Notes under the pieces: model-generated
What the model was told of the DNA's origin: nothing
The model's input: only the letters and a program-made list of their open reading frames with translations
Databases searched by the model: none
Assembly (NCBI GenBank): GCA_017474845.1
Contig: JAFVGS010000015.1
Span: 1-64,000 of the forward strand
Source of the DNA: Prevotella sp.
GTDB lineage: Bacteria; Bacteroidota; Bacteroidia; Bacteroidales; Bacteroidaceae
Direction: 5' to 3'
DNA length: 64,000 nucleotides
Made by a program: the position numbers and the translations under genes
Shown here: positions 59,423 to 64,000 of the stretch, in pieces
How positions within the stretch are numbered: the stretch's first letter is position 1
How the letters are laid out: the number at the start of each line of letters is the position of its first letter

Positions 59423-60595
59423 TTAGAAGATACGCTTTGTCACACGGAGACTCAGAACCGGATAAACTTTAAGCGCCTTGAAAACCTTAACATAAGAACC
59501 AACCTGCCCACCGATATTCACAACATCCTCAGTCAGACTGACATCTCTATAAGTTCCATCGGGAAGTTTCAAACCATGGTAGATCACCAGGTTCGGAGTG
59601 CCTCCCCAGAACATTGCACCACAATCAAAGGAAATCTTCCAGTCATTACGTTTCTTCAGCAGATTTCCACCATAGCCGAAACCAAGATACGGCTTGAATG
59701 AATTTGAACTGGCTGTCGCACGGACCATTCCGTCCTCGTCTGGCTCAACAATATAAGGTCTTCGTACTGTTTTTCCTTTAGTATCCACCATCGTCTTACT
59801 TATCAGCACATTACCATCGGCATCAGTAATGTCATGAGAGAAGTATCCAACAGAGAACCCCATATCACCATAGTCTAAGAACTTTTTCCTGACCTCCTCC
59901 GGCATTTCAATACCCACTCCGCTCAAAGAAGGGAACTGGTTTGGGTCAAAAGTAATCAGCGGATCTCCATTCTTAGCACTCGTATACATCTTATTATAGA
60001 TTCCTGCCGAAACCAGTGACACCATCGCCTCCGTGGAGTTCACGGCTTCTGCGAACTTGGAAGATCCCCAATAAAAGCCTGCAGTAAAGTGCCAGTGCTT
60101 ATTATTTTTAAAGGGGAATACATCAACTAAAAATTTAAAGTTATTGAGGGTTGGCTTACCTATCATGTCTACATGGTCCTCAATGTCATACCCAGTAAAA
60201 CTATACATAAATTCCTTGAGTTTATCAAACCGTGTCTCCTGACGGTTACCATCCTCATCATAACTCCTTGCCGGCTGACCATTAATTGTCATTTCGAATG
60301 ACATTCGTTTCGTAAAACGCGGCATAAACTCATAGCCTAGGCGTAACTGTGCCCACTCGGTAACAGGTGTGGCCAAATCAATACCAATCCCAGCAGTACC
60401 CACAATCACAGATACATCCAGATGCTGGAAGATGTCATGCTCCTTCCAATACTGGGAAACAGGGATATAATTACTAGAAGAATTGACTTTCTCCAACTCT
60501 CTCAGAGTTGAACTTGTCGTCGTGACATTATCTGTCTGTGCGAAAGCACTAAGTTCTAAGCTGGCCAATACCAGCATCCATGCTATTCTCTTCAT
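59423..60595 (-). CDS. Hypothetical outer-membrane beta-barrel protein, 390 aa
   Basis: Unrecognised. It has a signal peptide (WMLVLASLELSAFAQ) and many amphipathic strands (AQLRLGYEFMPRF, HWHFTAGFYWGSSKF, FKPYLGFGYGG), with the last strand ending in Phe (VLSLRVTKRIF), as outer-membrane barrels do. No known transport family is evident. It is alone, convergent with the preceding gene, and 30 bp after the lipoprotein gene on the same strand. Confidence 0.75.
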   Translation of the reverse strand: MKRIAWMLVLASLELSAFAQTDNVTTTSSTLRELEKVNSSSNYIPVSQYWKEHDIFQHLDVSVIVGTAGIGIDLATPVTEWAQLRLGYEFMPRFTKRMSFEMTINGQPARSYDEDGNRQETRFDKLKEFMYSFTGYDIEDHVDMIGKPTLNNFKFLVDVFPFKNNKHWHFTAGFYWGSSKFAEAVNSTEAMVSLVSAGIYNKMYTSAKNGDPLITFDPNQFPSLSGVGIEMPEEVRKKFLDYGDMGFSVGYFSHDITDADGNVLISKTMVDTKGKTVRRPYIVEPDEDGMVRATASSNSFKPYLGFGYGGNLLKKRNDWKISFDCGAMFWGGTPNLVIYHGLKLPDGTYRDVSLTEDVVNIGGQVGSYVKVFKALKVYPVLSLRVTKRIF

Positions 60596-60625
60596 ATCCT
60601 TATTATTTATCTGTTATCTTATCTT

Positions 60626-61024
60626 TCATCTCATATACCATCTTCCGTCTCTTTCAACCATCGGCACCACGATTTCCTCGTTTGTAGAGTCGCCGAAGCA
60701 AAGCATCATAAAGACATTGGTATACTTCTGCACTGTATCAGTCTTTGCGTTAACGACTCTTACCTCATGAATACCGCGATGGGCTTCTTTCTGCTGATGT
60801 ATGAACTGGTGACAGTTATCCCGCAACTGGTCCCAATAATCCGGCTCAGAGTGTTTGCTCAGCCTGTCCTTTCCTTGAAGGAACTGTTCATACTCTCCAT
60901 TTATCAGATGCTGATAGTAGCCTTTGGCGGCTAAGGAAGCCTGCTCCTCTGGCGTCACTTCAGAGCACCCGAGAATACTCATACATCCGATAAGGGCCAA
61001 CAGCCCAGCCTTCCATCTCATCAC
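60626..61024 (-). CDS. Small lipoprotein, 132 aa
   Basis: An exported lipoprotein (lipobox SILGC, Cys20) of unknown function. The mature part is helical then beta ([15 protein letters not shown] near 35; [29 protein letters not shown] near the end, quoted in part), similar in outline to DUF4878/NTF2-like small lipoproteins that bind ligands. It overlaps der by 4 bp (ATGA), so it is cotranscribed with der. Confidence 0.75.
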   Translation of the reverse strand: MMRWKAGLLALIGCMSILGCSEVTPEEQASLAAKGYYQHLINGEYEQFLQGKDRLSKHSEPDYWDQLRDNCHQFIHQQKEAHRGIHEVRVVNAKTDTVQKYTNVFMMLCFGDSTNEEIVVPMVERDGRWYMR

Positions 61025-62334
61025 TTCTGACGGATAAATACATTGATAGGCGAACCTGTCAGCGTCCAGTTCTCACGGATCTTATTCTCCAGAAAACGCT
61101 TATATGGTTCCTTGACATACTGCGGCAGGTTGGCATAGAACACAAATGTCGGAATCTGCGTGTCAGGCACCTGCGACACATATTTGATCTTGATGAACTT
61201 GCCTTTGACTGAAGGAGGCGGAAATGCCTCGATCAGCGGCAGCATCACCTCATTGAGTTTCGTCGTACCTATACGGGCCTTACGGTTCAGATAGACCTGC
61301 TTAGCAGTCTCAAGCACTTTGAATATGCGCTGTTTCGTCAGCGCAGAAGCAAAGATAATGGGGAAATCCACAAAGGGGGCCATTCGCTGACGGATAGCGT
61401 TAGTGAAGGTGTCAATGACAATCTGTGACTTGTCTTCCACCAGATCCCATTTGTTGACGACAACCACCAGCGACTTATTATTCTTCTGAATCAACTGAAA
61501 GATATTCATATCCTGTGCCTCGATACCACGGGTGGCATCAATCATCAGAATACAAACATCAGAGTTCTCAATAGCGCGGATGGAGCGCATCACGCTATAG
61601 AACTCCAAATCCTCTGTGACCTTATTCTTACGGCGAATACCTGCAGTATCAACGAGATAGAAGTCAAAGCCGAACTTGTCATAACGGGTGTAGATGGAAT
61701 CACGGGTCGTACCAGCGATATCCGTCACAATATGACGCTCCTCGCCGATAAAGGCATTAATCAGGCTTGACTTGCCTGCATTCGGACGACCTACAACGGC
61801 AAAACGGGGAATACCGTCCTCCGTGTCATCGCCACTCTTCTCCGGCAGCATCTCCAATACTTTATCGAGCAGATCGCCGGTACCACTGCCAGTAGCAGCA
61901 CTGATGGGATAAGGGTCTCCCAATCCGAGTTTATAGAACTCGTACTGGTCATATAAGTCCTTACCATCATCAGCCTTGTTTGCCACGAGGATCACAGGAA
62001 GTTTTGCACGACGCAGAATCTGGGCAACATCCATATCCCATCCTGTCACACCGTTGCTGATGTCACACAGGAACAGTACCAAATCCGCCTCTTCTGTGGC
62101 AATGATTACTTGCTTTCTGATCTCCTCCTCGAATATATCATCGGAGTTCACAACCCAGCCGCCGGTATCGACGACTGAGAACTCCTTACCATTCCATTCA
62201 CATTTGCCATACTGCCGGTCACGTGTGGTACCAGCCTCACTGCTGACAATTGCCTGGCGTGTCTTAGTCAGACGATTGAACAATGTCGACTTTCCCACAT
62301 TCGGACGTCCTACAATGGCTACTAAATTTCCCAT
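61021..62334 (-). CDS. der: Ribosome-assembly GTPase Der (EngA)
   Basis: A 437-residue protein with two GTPase domains in tandem: GRPNVGKST near 8-16 with DTGG, NKAD near 118, and GRPNAGKSS near 182 with DTAG and NKWD near 295. A KH-like C-terminal domain follows. It acts in 50S subunit maturation. era lies upstream on the same strand, with an aacttctttaact repeat tract between. Confidence 0.96.
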   Translation of the reverse strand: MGNLVAIVGRPNVGKSTLFNRLTKTRQAIVSSEAGTTRDRQYGKCEWNGKEFSVVDTGGWVVNSDDIFEEEIRKQVIIATEEADLVLFLCDISNGVTGWDMDVAQILRRAKLPVILVANKADDGKDLYDQYEFYKLGLGDPYPISAATGSGTGDLLDKVLEMLPEKSGDDTEDGIPRFAVVGRPNAGKSSLINAFIGEERHIVTDIAGTTRDSIYTRYDKFGFDFYLVDTAGIRRKNKVTEDLEFYSVMRSIRAIENSDVCILMIDATRGIEAQDMNIFQLIQKNNKSLVVVVNKWDLVEDKSQIVIDTFTNAIRQRMAPFVDFPIIFASALTKQRIFKVLETAKQVYLNRKARIGTTKLNEVMLPLIEAFPPPSVKGKFIKIKYVSQVPDTQIPTFVFYANLPQYVKEPYKRFLENKIRENWTLTGSPINVFIRQK

Positions 62335-62340
62335 GCCATA

Positions 62341-62380
62341 ACTTCTTTAACTTCCTTAACTTCTCTAACTTCTTGAACTC
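62341..62380. repeat. aacttctttaactt tandem tract between era and der
   Basis: About four copies of aactt(c/t)(c/t)tt lie in the short spacer. The same kind of unit forms the arms of the inverted repeat inside the RND pump gene. Confidence 0.55.
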
Positions 62381-63262
62381 CTATTCTGGATTGTATCCGA
62401 AGTGATTCAATTCTCTCTCTGACGAACGCCAGTCCTTGTCGACCTTTACGAAGACCTCCAAGAAGATTGGTTTGCCAAAGAATTTCTCCAATGCCTTACG
62501 CGACTCCGTACTCACCTTCTTCAAGGCCACACCCTGATGACCGATGATGATACCCTTCTGACTCTCACGTTCCACATAGATGATGGCATTGATGTGGATA
62601 TGCTTCTCGTCTTCCTTGAAGCGCTCTACGCTGACCTCAACGGAATAGGGAATCTCCTTATTATAATACAATAGGATTTTTTCCCTGATAATCTCTGAGA
62701 CAAAGAACCGTGCCGGCTTGTCCGTCAGTTGATCTTTGTCGAAATAGGGTGGAGAGTCAGGCAGCAACTCCAGGATTCTCTTCAGGAGCAGTTCTGTACC
62801 GAACTTGTTCTTGGCAGAGATAGGCAGAATCTCTGCATTCGGCAACAGACCGTGCCACTTCTCCACGATATCCCCCAGCGTCTTCTGGTCGCTCTGGTCA
62901 ATCTTGTTGATCAGGAGCAGCACAGGCACTGACATACGCGCCACTTTCGCCAGGAAATCCTGGTTCTTCTCAGGATTCTCCACGACATCGGTCACATACA
63001 GAAGCACATCGGCATCCTGCAAGGCCGACTCCGAAAAGGCAAGCATCGACTCCTGCAGTTTGTAGTTAGGTTTCAATACACCTGGCGTATCTGAGAATAC
63101 AATCTGGGCTTCCGGTGTATTGACAATACCCATAATCCTATGACGGGTGGTCTGGGCCTTGAAGGTGGCAATGGAGATCTTCTCACCGACAAGTTGATTC
63201 ATCAGTGTCGACTTCCCCACATTCGGGTTCCCCACGATATTCACAAATCCTGCCTTGTGCAT
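62381..63262 (-). CDS. era: Ribosome-associated GTPase Era
   Basis: A 293-residue protein. The start at 63262 (MHKAGFVNIVGNPNVGKST) is chosen because the upstream codons include a terminator-like run. GTPase motifs: GNPNVGKST near 10-18, DTPG near 58, NKID near 120. The C-terminal KH domain (GHQGVALKKVSTESRKALE near 243, quoted as GHQGVALKKV) binds 16S rRNA. It acts in 30S assembly. Confidence 0.95.
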   Translation of the reverse strand: MHKAGFVNIVGNPNVGKSTLMNQLVGEKISIATFKAQTTRHRIMGIVNTPEAQIVFSDTPGVLKPNYKLQESMLAFSESALQDADVLLYVTDVVENPEKNQDFLAKVARMSVPVLLLINKIDQSDQKTLGDIVEKWHGLLPNAEILPISAKNKFGTELLLKRILELLPDSPPYFDKDQLTDKPARFFVSEIIREKILLYYNKEIPYSVEVSVERFKEDEKHIHINAIIYVERESQKGIIIGHQGVALKKVSTESRKALEKFFGKPIFLEVFVKVDKDWRSSERELNHFGYNPE

Positions 63263-63334
63263 CTGTTTCCTTTTAGACAAAAAAACGCATTGCCCATAGA
63301 GCATGCGTTTTTCTGTGGTTAGACATTCTGTTTC

Positions 63335-64000
63335 CTACTTGTTCCCGTCATAAGCCCACTTATAATACGAGGCACCATGTACGAAGCCTGCTCCGAAGGC
63401 GGTGAAGATCATATTGTCGCCTTTCCGTAGTTTACTCTCATTGTCCCACAGTGCGAGCGGTATCGTAGCCGCACTCGTATTGCCGTAATGCTCAATGTTC
63501 ACCATCACCTGATCCATCGACAGTTCCAGACGCTTGGCCACGGCCTCGATGATGCGCATGTTAGCCTGATGAGGAACGACCCACTGGATATTATCCTTAT
63601 TCAGGCCATTACGCTCAGCAACCAGCACGCAGTCGTTGCTCATGTTCGTTACAGCATAGCGGAACACCGTGCGCCCCTCCTGATAGAGGTAGTGCAGACG
63701 ATGGTCGACGGTAAAATGCGACGGTGGGCAGACAGATCCACCTGCTTTCAAATGCAGGAACGGAAGTCCCTTGCCGTCCGTACGCAGATAGGAGTCCATC
63801 ACACCGATATTCTGTTCCTCTGTTGCTTCCAAGAGTACCGCTGCTGCACCGTCGCCGAAAAGAGGACAGGTGGAACGGTCCTTATAGTCAGTGACCGACG
63901 ACATCTTGTCTGCGCCAATGAGGATAATCTTCTTATAGCGGCCGCTCTGAATCATCGAGGCAGCCACGTCAAGAGAGTAGAGAAATCCGCAGCATGCACC
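63335..64000 (-). CDS. fabH: 3-oxoacyl-ACP synthase III, partial
   Basis: The gene runs off the right end of the window; 222 codons are present. Visible motifs: active-site CCGFLYS near the window end (Cys of CCGF), VPHQANMRI with catalytic His, and [11 protein letters not shown] with catalytic Asn. It starts fatty acid synthesis by joining acetyl-CoA and malonyl-ACP. era follows 72 bp downstream. Confidence 0.94.
   Translation of the reverse strand, partial: GACCGFLYSLDVAASMIQSGRYKKIILIGADKMSSVTDYKDRSTCPLFGDGAAAVLLEATEEQNIGVMDSYLRTDGKGLPFLHLKAGGSVCPPSHFTVDHRLHYLYQEGRTVFRYAVTNMSNDCVLVAERNGLNKDNIQWVVPHQANMRIIEAVAKRLELSMDQVMVNIEHYGNTSAATIPLALWDNESKLRKGDNMIFTAFGAGFVHGASYYKWAYDGNK

Overview
The window reads as a chromosomal segment of a Bacteroidales bacterium, most likely Prevotella sensu lato. 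The evidence is the Bacteroidetes -7 promoter motif TAnnTTTG in front of many genes, a smalltalk-type peptide next to an HU-like gene, DUF5020/DUF3316/DUF5683 envelope families, a C-terminal type IX sorting-like tail, and the fabH-era-der order. Housekeeping genes are ordinary full-length copies. Accessory DNA is concentrated at about 8-13 kb and 20-34 kb.

Layout. 0-8.3 kb: 5S rRNA, a large SNF2 helicase, two small uncharacterised genes, glycerate kinase and an FMN/FAD fumarate-reductase-like lipoprotein. 8.3-13 kb: Vsr endonuclease, a REP-associated (Y1) transposase, NUDIX hydrolase, smalltalk peptide, HU-like protein 1, a DinJ/PIN toxin-antitoxin pair and a DUF1016 remnant. 13-20.2 kb: MGMT-type protein, flavodiiron protein, an RND efflux pump with its adaptor, and a MATE transporter. 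20.2-25.6 kb: a five-gene minus-strand operon ending in a VirE_N/DUF3987 primase-helicase-like protein, with one promoter and a long leader. 25.6-31.4 kb: an AT-richer DpnII-type restriction-modification island (DpnD-like protein, adenine methylase, DpnII nuclease, second methylase, HNH protein) followed by a HARE-HTH protein and a partner of unknown function. 31.4-34.7 kb: a broken Crp/Fnr gene, an AAA/DUF4143 ATPase and HU-like protein 2. 34.8-54.6 kb: fhs, DUF5020, lpxB, surE, parAB, DUF5683, LysM transglycosylase, Rel, pectinesterase, MerR, alaS, topoisomerase subunit A, DUF3316, S41 peptidase. 54.6-64 kb: tRNA-Leu, a coiled-coil lipoprotein, OmpA, a sorting-tail protein, a beta-barrel protein, a lipoprotein, der, era and partial fabH.

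The most interesting region is the DpnII island. Promoter-proximal clusters of GATC, the sequence such a system would methylate and cut, lie both in front of the dpnD-like gene and in front of the HARE-HTH gene. The two clusters share a 14-mer and a 13-mer containing GATC. HARE-HTH domains have been proposed to sense DNA modification, so the island may be a restriction system that reads its own methylation state. The adenine methylase gene also has its own promoter and a leader of about 260 nt that folds into a nested hairpin of about 140 nt.

A second theme is small palindromic or tandem repeats that occur between genes and also lie in frame inside genes (vsr, the RND pump, probably glycerate kinase, surE and the pectinesterase signal peptide). 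A REP-associated transposase sits among them. All functional assignments come from reading motifs by eye; no database search was possible.
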